DNA of 64,000 nt from Streptomyces griseus subsp. griseus. GTDB taxonomy: Bacteria; Actinomycetota; Actinomycetes; Streptomycetales; Streptomycetaceae. Every line of letters starts with the position of its first letter. Position 1 is the stretch's first letter. A model generated the notes under the pieces. It made no database searches. It was not told where the DNA came from and worked only from the letters and a program-made list of their open reading frames with translations. Position numbers and translations under genes: made by a program. Below, piece by piece: positions 44,106 through 52,495 of this stretch. The stretch covers positions 3,410,001 through 3,474,000 of the forward strand of contig NZ_CP032543.1 of NCBI RefSeq assembly GCF_003610995.1, read 5' to 3'.

Positions 44106-44720
44106 TTGAGCGATCGCGTCGTCGTCTTCTACGACTACCAAAACACCTACATGCAAGCCCGACGGCTCTACCACGAGCACTGGGAGGGGTGGAACAAGGG
44201 ACAGTTCGACCCTGTTGCTCTCGCCCAGCACCTGGCCGCAGACAGCCCTTATGATCGCCACCTGCATCAGGTACGCATCTATCGTGGCCAGCCTGACGCA
44301 AGCAGACAGCCCGGCTCCTACGGGGCCTCGCGGCGGCAGCACGCCCAGTGGGAGCGCAACCCACTCGTCAAACTCGTCACTCGCCCTTTGCGCTACCCGT
44401 CCGCATGGCCTCAGGAACGAGCCCAGGAAAAGGGCATAGATGTCCAGCTGAGCATGGACTTTGCCGTCATGGCCACCCGGGGCGAATTTGACGTCGGGAT
44501 CTTGGTGTCGGCCGACACCGATCTCAAGCCTGCGCTTGAGTATGTGGCCGAGCTCACGGCCTCCCGCGGTAGGCCACGAGCCGAGGTCGCAGCATGGTCA
44601 GTCGACGGCCAGCACTGCCGACGCCTCGCCATCAGGGGCAGAAACCTCTACTGCCACTGGGTGGGAGAGGACACCTACAAAACGGTTCGTGACGACACGG
44701 ACTACACCACTAGTGGCTAA
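44106..44720 (+). CDS. NYN-domain (PIN-like) nuclease
   Basis: A 204-residue protein. The NYN/PIN acidic residues are in place: D10 (VVVFYDYQNTY), D112 (KGIDVQLSMD, with D118), and D137 and D139 (LVSADTDLKPAL). NYN proteins are metal-dependent ribonucleases, often acting on RNA in defence, toxin or processing roles. The start is TTG 44106 behind GGGGGGACC. It is the last gene before attR and follows the SRA-like nuclease; whether they act together is unknown. Confidence 0.78.
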   Translation: MSDRVVVFYDYQNTYMQARRLYHEHWEGWNKGQFDPVALAQHLAADSPYDRHLHQVRIYRGQPDASRQPGSYGASRRQHAQWERNPLVKLVTRPLRYPSAWPQERAQEKGIDVQLSMDFAVMATRGEFDVGILVSADTDLKPALEYVAELTASRGRPRAEVAAWSVDGQHCRRLAIRGRNLYCHWVGEDTYKTVRDDTDYTTSG

Positions 44721-44869
44721 GCCTCCGATGGACCCCGGGCATGCGGCGGGGTGAGTGTCTAAGTGCGTGACAACCGCGACGCACGACCACGAACAACCGT
44801 GGACGTCAGCGGACCAACCGTGCAGGTGATGGCCGCAGCAGCCCGAGGACAGAGAGCGTTCCAAGTTGC

Positions 44870-44936
44870 TTCGGGACGAAGAGGTCGTGGGTTCAAATCC
44901 CGCCACCCCGACAGCTAAGCACCAGGTCAGAGGGCC
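44870..44936 (+). repeat. attR: 67-bp direct repeat of the element
   Basis: An exact copy of 31629-31695, containing the last 42 nt of tRNA-Pro but not its 5' half, so no second tRNA is encoded. It marks the right end of the element. Confidence 0.93.
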
Positions 44937-44963
44937 GGTACTGATTTCAGTACCGGCCCTCTG
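44928..44963 (+). terminator. Original chromosomal terminator of tRNA-Pro, displaced by the element
   Basis: A near-perfect hairpin (44928-44944 with 44947-44963) shares its outer arms CAGAGGGCC/GGCCCTCTG with the attL hairpin but has different inner arms. By the logic of integration this copy belongs to the chromosome. Confidence 0.8.
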
Positions 44964-45440
44964 GCTTCGTTTGTGTGCATGCGTGTTCGCGTGACTACTG
45001 TTCCGGCGACTACTACTCCGGGGCGCATGCGGGCCGTCCGCCGACGTGATCACCACGCGACGGATCTGTCACAGGTTCCTCCCCCGCGCATCGCCCCGGC
45101 TCGCAGTGCAGACCCCCCGCGATCACGTCGAATCAGGGGGCGGCCCGGTTGAGCCGTTCGGTTGGACTTGGGTTCCGGGAGGGGGCTCCAGCGGGCCTGC
45201 ATCGACGTCGAATCGCCGTCGGGACAGGGGCGTTCAGGTACACAACATTTTCGTGAACTTGGCTGGGTCGACACGTAGTTGGGCGTTTATCTACGCGCGG
45301 AGCATGGGGCTTCGCGCGATCATCCGGGCATATCAGACGACTTCTTACGCGGGCATTACCGGTGGGTACCGGGAGCTGCTAGAAACTGCATCGCTCCTTC
45401 AACCCCCCACCCACCCCCCACACTTCGAAGGTCGGCAGCC
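44937..45440. other. Chromosomal junction and leader of the SGNH esterase gene
   Basis: No supported gene lies in these 504 bp. The left end holds the displaced tRNA terminator; the AT-richer stretch 45235-45395 probably contains the esterase promoter. I could not assign boxes. Confidence 0.45.
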
Positions 45441-46247
45441 ATGTCCGTACGTAGGTTCTGGGCATCCCTATCCACTCTCGCACTCGCCGCCGTGGCCGCT
45501 CTCGGTGTCTCCGGGGTCGCCGTCGCGGCGGACTCCGGTGCGGCCGGCGGCTATGTCGCGCTCGGTGACTCCTATTCCTCCGGTGTCGGTGCCGGGGACT
45601 ACCTTCCTGACAGTGGTGACTGCCGTCGCAGCGCCAACGCCTATCCACAGCTGTGGGCGGCGGCGAACTCCCCCACCTCGTTCGCCTTCGTCGCCTGCTC
45701 GGGTGCTACCACCGCTTCCGTCGCCAGTGGTCAGCTCGGGGCGCTGGACGCGTCCACCGCGCTGGTCAGCGTTACGGCCGGAGGCAACGATGTCGGGTTC
45801 GCCGATGTCATGCAGGACTGCGTGCTGGGGAGCGAGGCCACCTGCATCAGCAGCGTCAACGCCGCGGTCGCCGAGATGAACAACACCCTTCCCGCCAGCC
45901 TCGATTCGCTGTACAGCAGCATTCGCGCCGGGGCTCCCGCCGCCCAGGTCGTCGTCCTCGGGTATCCGCGCTTCTACCAGCTGTCGGGCAACTGCATCGC
46001 CGGGCTCACCGAGGCCGAGCGGGCCGCGATCAACGACGCTTCGGACGTGCTGAACGGGGTTCTCGCCAAGCGCGCCGCCGATGCCGGGTTCACCTTCTCC
46101 AGTGTCGTCGACGAGTTCACCGGGCATGAGCTGTGCTCCGGTGACTCCTGGCTCCACAGTGTGACCGTGCCCGTCTACAACTCGTACCACCCGACGGCCG
46201 CCGGACAGTCGGGCGGGTATCTGCCTGCCTTCCGGTCGGTCGTGTAG
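45441..46247 (+). CDS. Secreted SGNH/GDSL hydrolase
   Basis: A 268-residue exported esterase or lipase. The signal peptide is MSVRRFWASLSTLALAAVAA plus a short tail, cleaved after AVA at about residue 29. Block I is LGDSYSSG (nucleophile S44), block III is GGND (N116), and block V is SYHPT (H250) near the C-terminus. The Asp usually two or three residues before the His is absent, as in the Streptomyces rimosus/scabies group, which can use a backbone carbonyl. Paired Cys suggest disulfides. Confidence 0.92.
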   Translation: MSVRRFWASLSTLALAAVAALGVSGVAVAADSGAAGGYVALGDSYSSGVGAGDYLPDSGDCRRSANAYPQLWAAANSPTSFAFVACSGATTASVASGQLGALDASTALVSVTAGGNDVGFADVMQDCVLGSEATCISSVNAAVAEMNNTLPASLDSLYSSIRAGAPAAQVVVLGYPRFYQLSGNCIAGLTEAERAAINDASDVLNGVLAKRAADAGFTFSSVVDEFTGHELCSGDSWLHSVTVPVYNSYHPTAAGQSGGYLPAFRSVV

Positions 46248-46328
46248 ACAAGGCACTGCCCGCTTACGGGGAGGCGGTTCACCGGTGGTCCGGTGGGCCG
46301 TCTTCGTGTGCTGCGGAGCGCGGGCGGA

Positions 46329-46739
46329 TCAGTACCTCTCCACCAAGTGCTCCCGGCCCGCCGGGGGTTCGTACCTCTCCGGCCAGAAGTCCGTCACTCC
46401 GGTGATCAGGCCCCGGTCGTCGAAGGTGAAGAAGTGGATGGCGTTCATCTCCTCCGGGCCGACCGCGAACTCGGTCCGCGCGGCGGCCTGCCGGCCCTCC
46501 GCGTCCGCGACGATCCGTTCGATCCGGACATGCCAGTCGCCCGGGTACTCCCGGTTGAACCGGACGTAGCGGTCCTTGCCATGGATGCGTTCCCTGGTCT
46601 GCGGAAGCTCGTACACCACCTCGTCCGCCAGGGTCGCCGCGAAGGCGTCCCAGTCCCGGGCGTCGGCCGTCGCCCAGTACGTCTCAACCGCTGTGCGCAG
46701 GCCTGTTGTGGTGATGATTCTGTTGGTGTCGTACGTCAT
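46329..46739 (-). CDS. NTF2-like/SnoaL-like small protein
   Basis: A 136-residue protein with the NTF2-like cone fold pattern: TAVETYWATADARDWDAFAATLADEVVYELP and a final FFTFDDRGLITGVTDFW. The family includes enzymes and ligand-binding proteins; the substrate is unknown. It stands alone, with the methyltransferase gene starting about 900 bp away on the same strand. Confidence 0.82.
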   Translation of the reverse strand: MTYDTNRIITTTGLRTAVETYWATADARDWDAFAATLADEVVYELPQTRERIHGKDRYVRFNREYPGDWHVRIERIVADAEGRQAAARTEFAVGPEEMNAIHFFTFDDRGLITGVTDFWPERYEPPAGREHLVERY

Positions 46740-46797
46740 GGGAGGAGTGTGGCCCGTGGCACTGACAATCGCCCCCCGAGAAACTGCTGAGCTGCTG

Positions 46798-47640
46798 TTA
46801 CGGCTGGATCGGCTTGGGTTTTGTCGCCTTGATCGAGTACATCAGCGGGATGCGCGGGCGGTGCGCCGGGAAGCGGTAGTGGCCGTCCGCGTGGCGCTCC
46901 AGCGTGCCGAAACGCGGGAAGAGCGTGGCCTCGTGTTCGTGGAGGAACTCGATCCGCAGGCCGGTCGCCGCCAACGCCGTCACCACCTCGCTCACCGGGT
47001 GCTGCCACTCGACGCTGCGGTTGTGCATGGTCGGCGCGTCGAAGTCCGCGTACGTCCCGGGCGTCTCGTCCACCCAGGCGTCACGGCTGAAGTAGTCGTG
47101 GGTGACGACCGACCCCGTGCCGTCGTCCAGAGTGTCGGTGAGGGGGTGGAACTCCGCCACGTAGAGAAAACCCCCGGGCGCGACCAGCGAGGCCGCGGTC
47201 TCGGCCCAGCGCTCCATGTCGGGCAGCCAGTTCAGCGCGCCGGTGCCCGTGTAGACGATGTCGTACGAGGAGTCGGGGACGGCCGCTGCGGCGTCGTACA
47301 CGTCGGCCGTCACGAACGCCGCGCGCTCCGGGCCCAGGCCCAGCGATTCCGCGAGGCCGCGGGCGGTCTCCACGGCGGGCTCGGAGAAGTCCAGGCCCAC
47401 CACCTGCGTGGCGCCGTGCCGCGCCCAGGACAAGGTGTCCAGGCCGATGTGGCACTGGAGGTGCAGCAGGGTCTTTCCCGTCACCTCGCCGACCTCCGCG
47501 AGCTCGAACGGGCGCAGCACGTCCCTGCCCGCCCGGAACGCCTCCAGGTCGTAGAAGTCGCTCACCACGTGGATCGGCACGCGCTCGTCCCAGCGCGCGC
47601 GGTTGGCGTCCTGCCAGTCGTGCGGAGTCGGGGAGTACAT
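46798..47640 (-). CDS. Class I SAM-dependent methyltransferase
   Basis: A protein of about 280 residues starting MYSPTPHDWQDANRARWDER. The SAM-binding motif I is LLHLQCHIGLDTLSWARHGA and the acidic loop is VVGLDFSEPAVETA; YDIVYTGTGALNWLPD is motif IV. No target is evident. The frame extends to 47688, but ATG 47640 matches related N-terminal sequences. Confidence 0.85.
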   Translation of the reverse strand: MYSPTPHDWQDANRARWDERVPIHVVSDFYDLEAFRAGRDVLRPFELAEVGEVTGKTLLHLQCHIGLDTLSWARHGATQVVGLDFSEPAVETARGLAESLGLGPERAAFVTADVYDAAAAVPDSSYDIVYTGTGALNWLPDMERWAETAASLVAPGGFLYVAEFHPLTDTLDDGTGSVVTHDYFSRDAWVDETPGTYADFDAPTMHNRSVEWQHPVSEVVTALAATGLRIEFLHEHEATLFPRFGTLERHADGHYRFPAHRPRIPLMYSIKATKPKPIQP

Positions 47641-47690
47641 ATCCGGAAAGCTACCCAGGGGGCGAGAAGGGCGCGAGCCGTTATCCACAG

Positions 47691-47733
47691 GCGGGCAGTG
47701 TCAGGCCGATCATCACACCGGGGTTGTGGACAG
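47691..47733. promoter_or_regulatory. Inverted pair of DnaA-box-like sites
   Basis: TTATCCACA (47691-47699) is a consensus DnaA box, and TGTGGACAG (47725-47733) is a one-mismatch box in the opposite direction. They lie in the 133-bp divergent promoter region between the methyltransferase and S9 peptidase genes. Confidence 0.5.
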
Positions 47734-47773
47734 GTTTCTCCGGTCGGAAGGGCGATCGGGTTGGATGGAGGGC

Positions 47774-49606
47774 ATGAGCGAATCAGAGAACGTCTCGACC
47801 ATGCCGGATTGGGAGCAGCGGTTCCGCGCGCCCAGGGTGTCCCTGCCCGACTGGGCCGAGGACGCACCTGACCGCTCCCTCTTCGTCTCCAACGCCACCG
47901 GGACCTACGAGCTGTACGCATGGGACCGGGCGAGCGGGCGGCAGCGCCAGGTGACCGACCGGCCCAACGGGACCACCGACGGCGTCCTGACGCCGGACGG
48001 TGAAGCCATCTGGTGGTTCAGCGACACCGACGGCGACGAGTTCGGCGTGTGGATGCGCCAGCCTTTCGGCGGCGGGGAGGACGAGCCCGCCGCCCCGGGC
48101 CTCGCGCCCTCGTATCCGGCGGGCCTCGCCATCGGGCGCGACGGGTCCGCGGTGATCGGCCGTTCCACCGATGAGGACGGGACGACCATCCATCTGGTGC
48201 CGCCTGCGGGCGGTGGCGACGGCAGTGGGGGCGAAGCCGTCGAGATCTACCGGCATCGCGAGTCCGCCGGGGTCGGGGACCTGTCCTATGACGGCACCCT
48301 CATCGCGCTGGAGCACACCGAGCACGGCGACGCCATGCACTCCGCGCTGCGCGTGGTGCGCCCGGACGGCTCCACAGTGGCCGAGCTGGACGACACCGAG
48401 GGCGGTAGCAAGGAGCTAGGACTCGCCGTGCTGGGCTTCGCGCCGGTGGCCGGTGACACCCGGCTCCTCATCGGGCACCAGCGCCGTGGCCGCTGGGAGC
48501 CGATGATCTGGGACCCGGTCGCCAGGACGGAGACCGCGCTCCCCGTCGACCTGCCCGGTGATGTGGGCGCCGAGTGGTATCCGGACGGCTCCGCCCTGCT
48601 CATCGATCACAGCTTCGAGGCCCGTAGCGAGCTGTGGCGGTACGAGCCGGGGGCTCCGGAGCCCGTGCGCGTGGAGACGCCCGCCGGGACGGTGTCCGGT
48701 GCCACGGCCCGGCCGGACGGCACCGTGGAGTACCTGTGGTCCTCGGCCGCGCAGCCGCCCGTGGTGCGGTCGACGAGCGGCGCGGTGGTCCTGGACCCGC
48801 CGGGCGCCAAGGCCCCGGCCTCGGTCGCCGTCGAGGACGCGTGGGTGGAGGGGCCGGGCGGACGGATCCACGCCCTCGTGCAGAAGCCGGCCGGGGAGGG
48901 CCCGTTCCCCACCGTCTTCGAGATTCACGGCGGGCCCACCTGGCACGACAGCGACGCCTTCGCCTCCGGGCCCGCCGCCTGGGTGGACCACGGGTTCGCC
49001 GTCGTGCGGGTCAACTACCGCGGCTCCACCGGATACGGCCGCGCCTGGACGGACGCGCTGAAGCACCGGGTCGGCCTGATCGAGTTGGAGGACATCGCCG
49101 CCGTACGGGAGTGGTCGGTGGAGTCCGGGCTCGCGGACCCGCAGCGCCTGGTCCTGGCCGGGGGCTCGTGGGGCGGCTATCTGACCCTGCTCGGGCTCGG
49201 CACCCAGCCCGACGCCTGGGCGCTGGGGCTCGCCGCCGTGCCGGTGGCGGACTACGTCACGGCGTACCACGACGAGATGGAGGCACTGAAGGCGATGGAC
49301 CGCACGCTGCTGGGCGGTACGCCGGAGGAGGTGCCCGAGCGGTTCGAGGCCTCGTCCCCGCTGACGTACGTCGACGCGGTGCGCGCTCCCGTCTACATCT
49401 CGGCGGGCGTCAACGATCCGCGCTGTCCCATCCGTCAGGTGGAGAACTACGTGGACCGTCTGGCGGCGCGCGGCGCGGTGCACGAGGTCTACCGGTACGA
49501 CGCAGGTCACGGCTCGCTCGTGGTGGAGGAGCGCATCAAGCAGGTCCGGCTGGAGCTGGAGTTCGCCCTGAAGTATCTGGGGGGTGGGGCGCCCCTGGGG
49601 GCGTAA
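47774..49606 (+). CDS. S9 family prolyl oligopeptidase-like peptidase
   Basis: A protein of about 610 residues. The N-terminal half is a beta-propeller (YELYAWDRASGRQRQVTD repeats). The C-terminal alpha/beta-hydrolase domain carries GGSWGG (S465), D548 in VNDPRCP and H579 in DAGHGS. It has no signal peptide, so it should work on peptides in the cytoplasm. ATG 47774 follows GGAGGG closely; an in-frame ATG at 47765 is equally possible. Confidence 0.9.
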   Translation: MSESENVSTMPDWEQRFRAPRVSLPDWAEDAPDRSLFVSNATGTYELYAWDRASGRQRQVTDRPNGTTDGVLTPDGEAIWWFSDTDGDEFGVWMRQPFGGGEDEPAAPGLAPSYPAGLAIGRDGSAVIGRSTDEDGTTIHLVPPAGGGDGSGGEAVEIYRHRESAGVGDLSYDGTLIALEHTEHGDAMHSALRVVRPDGSTVAELDDTEGGSKELGLAVLGFAPVAGDTRLLIGHQRRGRWEPMIWDPVARTETALPVDLPGDVGAEWYPDGSALLIDHSFEARSELWRYEPGAPEPVRVETPAGTVSGATARPDGTVEYLWSSAAQPPVVRSTSGAVVLDPPGAKAPASVAVEDAWVEGPGGRIHALVQKPAGEGPFPTVFEIHGGPTWHDSDAFASGPAAWVDHGFAVVRVNYRGSTGYGRAWTDALKHRVGLIELEDIAAVREWSVESGLADPQRLVLAGGSWGGYLTLLGLGTQPDAWALGLAAVPVADYVTAYHDEMEALKAMDRTLLGGTPEEVPERFEASSPLTYVDAVRAPVYISAGVNDPRCPIRQVENYVDRLAARGAVHEVYRYDAGHGSLVVEERIKQVRLELEFALKYLGGGAPLGA

Positions 49607-49668
49607 GAGGCGGATAAAGGGGTGACCCCGCTCCGTGGGGGCGGAGCGGGGAACCGTACCTTGGTGGG

Positions 49669-50742
49669 GTGTATCGGTTCCTGCTGACCCCGCGATGGTG
49701 GGGGATCAACCTCTTCGTCGTGCTGGCCATCCCGTTCTGCGTGTTCATGGGCACCTGGCAGCTCGGCCGCTTCGAGGACCGTGTGCAGTCGCACGAGCAG
49801 GCTGCGAAGCAGCCCGATCCGAGCACCCGGGCCGCCGAACCGCTGGACGAGCTGCTGCCCGTCGACAAGGTGACGTCCGGCCGGCCGGCCACGGCGACCG
49901 GGACGTACGCCGATCAGTTCCTGGTTCCGGGCCGTGAACTGGACGACCGCCGAGGCTTCTATGTCCTGAACCTCCTGCGTACGGACAGCGGCAAGGCTCT
50001 GCCGGTGGTACGGGGCTGGCTGCCCGGTTCCGCGAGCGAGGCCCGGGTGCCCGCCGCACCGCAAGGCGAAGTCACCGTGACCGGGGACCTCCAGGCCTCC
50101 GAGAACATCCACAGCGATGGCGTCAACACCCGGGGCGGGCTCCCCGAGGGCCAGCTCGGCATGATCAGCGCCGCGTCCCTGGTGAACCTGGTCGACTATG
50201 ACGTGTACGACGCCTGGGTGACGCTTCCGGAGACGGAGGCGGAGGCGGGCGGTGCGACCGGCCCGGACGACGCGATGAAGCCGGTGCCCGCTGCGGCCCC
50301 GCAGGGCAGCGGACTGGATCTGAAGGCGTTCCAGAACCTGGGGTACACGGGCGAGTGGTTCGTCTTCGCCGGCTTCGTGCTCTTCATGTGGTTCCGGCTG
50401 GTCCGCCGCGAGGCCGAGGCCGTCCGCGATGTCGCCCTCGGGCTGGTCCCGGAGGGCGCGGACGGCGCGGACGGTGGAGATGGCGGGGATGGTGGGGGCC
50501 ATGGCGACGGCGGGGGCCGTGGGAGCGGCGAGGATGCTCCGGAGGCTACCGGCGCTGCCGATGCCGCTGGTGCTTCTGGTACTCCCGATGCCATCGGTGC
50601 TCCTGGTGCCGCTGGTGCCCCCGGTGCCGCTGGTACTCCCGGTGCTCCTAGTGCCGCTGGTGCCCCCGGCGCTCCCGATGCCGCCGGTGCTCCTGGTTCT
50701 TCCAAAGCAGGGGCTTCTTCGTCGGCCGCGCAGGGTTCCTAA
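49669..50742 (+). CDS. SURF1 family cytochrome oxidase assembly protein with collagen-like tail
   Basis: A 357-residue protein. Transmembrane helices near residues 8-28 and 228-248 flank the extracytoplasmic SURF1 domain (GTWQLGRFEDR, RRGFYVLNLL, PVVRGWLP). SURF1 proteins help assemble haem-copper oxidase. The C-terminal 100 residues are GADGGDGG and GAPGAAGAPGAAG repeats, a collagen-like low-complexity tail on the cytoplasmic side. GTG 49669 gives MYRFLLTPRWWG. Confidence 0.88.
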   Translation: MYRFLLTPRWWGINLFVVLAIPFCVFMGTWQLGRFEDRVQSHEQAAKQPDPSTRAAEPLDELLPVDKVTSGRPATATGTYADQFLVPGRELDDRRGFYVLNLLRTDSGKALPVVRGWLPGSASEARVPAAPQGEVTVTGDLQASENIHSDGVNTRGGLPEGQLGMISAASLVNLVDYDVYDAWVTLPETEAEAGGATGPDDAMKPVPAAAPQGSGLDLKAFQNLGYTGEWFVFAGFVLFMWFRLVRREAEAVRDVALGLVPEGADGADGGDGGDGGGHGDGGGRGSGEDAPEATGAADAAGASGTPDAIGAPGAAGAPGAAGTPGAPSAAGAPGAPDAAGAPGSSKAGASSSAAQGS

Positions 50743-50827
50743 GCGGGGCGACCGGCCTCTGGATGTTTCTGGGCGGGACGGTCACTCGCACTGATTCGGG
50801 GCTGTTGCCGTCCCGGGTTCGGCTGAG

Positions 50828-52495
50828 TTACGAGGTGGGCAGGACTCCCGTTCGGTAGATCGTGCCCGCGCAGGCGTTGTTGATCTTTGTCTCGGCCGTC
50901 GGTGCGCCCGTCTCCGGTGTGTGCGTCACGGCGATGCTGCCGTCCGCCGTGCCGCCGTCCTGGTGCAGCGACTGCGTGTCCGTGCCGGACTGGCCGGAGC
51001 TGTCACCCGTCGATCCCCCGGTGCCGTCCGACGACGGGGTGGGGGTGGGTGACGGGGGCACGGTCGGGCAGGTGTCGGCAGGCACCCAGGCGAACTGCAC
51101 CTCGTAGGCCATGGAGGGCTTCAGCAGCACCGTGCCCGGTTCCTGCGAGGGGTCGGGCAGGCCGGGGGCGGCGTCGCCCGCCGTGTGCTGGACCACATTG
51201 ATCTTGAGCGGGTCCGCCGCGCCGAGAGCGGTGAAGCTGACGGTGCCGTTGCTGCTGACCGTGCAGTCCGTACCGGAGACGTTCGCGATCCTGAAGCTGC
51301 CGTACACCGTGCCGTCGGCGCCCCGGGAACCCGCTCCCGCGGAGGCGACACCGAGCTGGCCCGGGTCGCAGGCCGGCAGGGAGGCGAGGTCGACGTGCGG
51401 CGGCGCGGAGGCACCGCCCGTCGCGCCGCCGCCCTCCGGGTCCTCGGCGCGGTTCGACGAGGGGGAGCCGGAGGGGTCCGGTTCGCCGACGCCGCCCCGG
51501 CTCTCGTGGTCGGTGGGCTCCATGCTCCGGCCGTCTGGTGTCTGGGGGCCGGGCTCCTCCCCGTTACCGCCGTGCGCCTGCTCGCCGTGTCCGGCGATGG
51601 CGGGGAATGCGGTGGAGGTGCCGTCCGAGTTCGCCACGTGCACGAAGGCAGGTACGGCGGTGCCGATCAGCAGTGCCGCCGCGGCCGCCCCCACGACGGC
51701 CTGTCGCCGGCGGGCGCGCCGGGCGGGCACCGCGCGCTGCAGATGCTCCAGGGTCCGGTCGGAGGGTTCGAGGTCCCCCACGGCGCCGTGCAGCATCCGG
51801 CGCAGGGTGACCTCGTCCAGCTCGTCGCCCGTACCGGCGAAGCCGGGGCCGCCAGCCGGGCCGAAGCCGTCGCCGGGGCCGTCGCCAAAGCCGTAGCCGT
51901 TACCAGGGGCGTTGCCGCTCCCGAAGCCGTCACCGCTCCCCGGGCCGTCACCCGATCCGCCTCGGGTGCCCCTGCCGCCGCCGAAGAGGTCGGTGAGCGT
52001 ACCTGCCGGGTCGGCGGGGTCGGCAGGACCCGCGTCGGCTGCCCGGAGCTCCGTGTCGGCGTCAGCCTTCCCCCCGGCGTGGGCGACGCTTCCGTCGCCG
52101 CCAGCCCTCTCCCCGTCTGCGCCGCCGTCGCCGCCGGCGCTGCCCCTGTCCCGGTCGGCGCTGCCCTCGGCCAGGCCCCCGACGCGGCCGGCCCGGTCCG
52201 CATCCCGGTCGGCGCTGCCCTCGGCGCCCCCCTCAGCCCCGTCCCCGTCCCCGTCCCCGTCCGCTCTCGGCGGCGCCGGTGACGGCCCGGGTTCCAGGCT
52301 CTCGTCCGGCTCGCTGGAGACGCCCTCGTCCTGCGTACCGTCCGGGCCGTCCAGCCCGTCCGGTCGGGTGCCCGGACCGTCCGGTCGGTCCGGATCGCTG
52401 CGCGGAGTCTTCTCCGGCCCGTGGTTCACCATTCCGTTTCCCGTCGGGTCGTTCTCGTGCCTGTGCTCGTGCCGGTCCAGCTCGGGCCCGCTCAT
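50828..52495 (-). CDS. Putative sigma-factor partner: single-pass membrane protein with long disordered region
   Basis: A 555-residue protein. Residues 1-225 are almost entirely Gly, Asp, Pro and Ala (for example GDGDGDGAEGGAEGS). A short helical segment (DEVTLRRMLHGAVGDLEPSD) precedes a transmembrane helix at about 265-286, then an extracytoplasmic domain (about 380-500, with VSGTDCTVSSNG) of DUF4232-like character. It is coupled by an ATGA overlap to the SigE-family sigma factor, which suggests an anti-sigma or sensor role, but there is no ZAS-type motif. Confidence 0.75.
   Translation of the reverse strand: MSGPELDRHEHRHENDPTGNGMVNHGPEKTPRSDPDRPDGPGTRPDGLDGPDGTQDEGVSSEPDESLEPGPSPAPPRADGDGDGDGAEGGAEGSADRDADRAGRVGGLAEGSADRDRGSAGGDGGADGERAGGDGSVAHAGGKADADTELRAADAGPADPADPAGTLTDLFGGGRGTRGGSGDGPGSGDGFGSGNAPGNGYGFGDGPGDGFGPAGGPGFAGTGDELDEVTLRRMLHGAVGDLEPSDRTLEHLQRAVPARRARRRQAVVGAAAAALLIGTAVPAFVHVANSDGTSTAFPAIAGHGEQAHGGNGEEPGPQTPDGRSMEPTDHESRGGVGEPDPSGSPSSNRAEDPEGGGATGGASAPPHVDLASLPACDPGQLGVASAGAGSRGADGTVYGSFRIANVSGTDCTVSSNGTVSFTALGAADPLKINVVQHTAGDAAPGLPDPSQEPGTVLLKPSMAYEVQFAWVPADTCPTVPPSPTPTPSSDGTGGSTGDSSGQSGTDTQSLHQDGGTADGSIAVTHTPETGAPTAETKINNACAGTIYRTGVLPTS

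Larger units (their letters stand above)
31629..44936. mobile_element. Actinomycete integrative and conjugative element (pSAM2 type) in tRNA-Pro
   Basis: A region of about 13.3 kb bounded by a 67-bp perfect direct repeat, one copy overlapping the tRNA-Pro 3' end. It carries int and xis next to the tRNA, a pSAM2-like rolling-circle Rep, small transfer/Spd proteins, an FtsK-like translocase, a regulatory protein and a GntR repressor, which is the standard AICE set. The right-hand 4 kb (40114-44720) is cargo: a HAD phosphatase, unknown proteins, an SRA-like nuclease and a NYN nuclease, with visibly lower GC than the chromosome. All backbone genes appear intact, so it may be functional. Confidence 0.9.

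Noticed and set aside
44870..44911. Second tRNA-Pro
   Set aside because: Only the 3' 42 nt are present; the acceptor 5' strand and D-arm are missing, so it is the attR copy.
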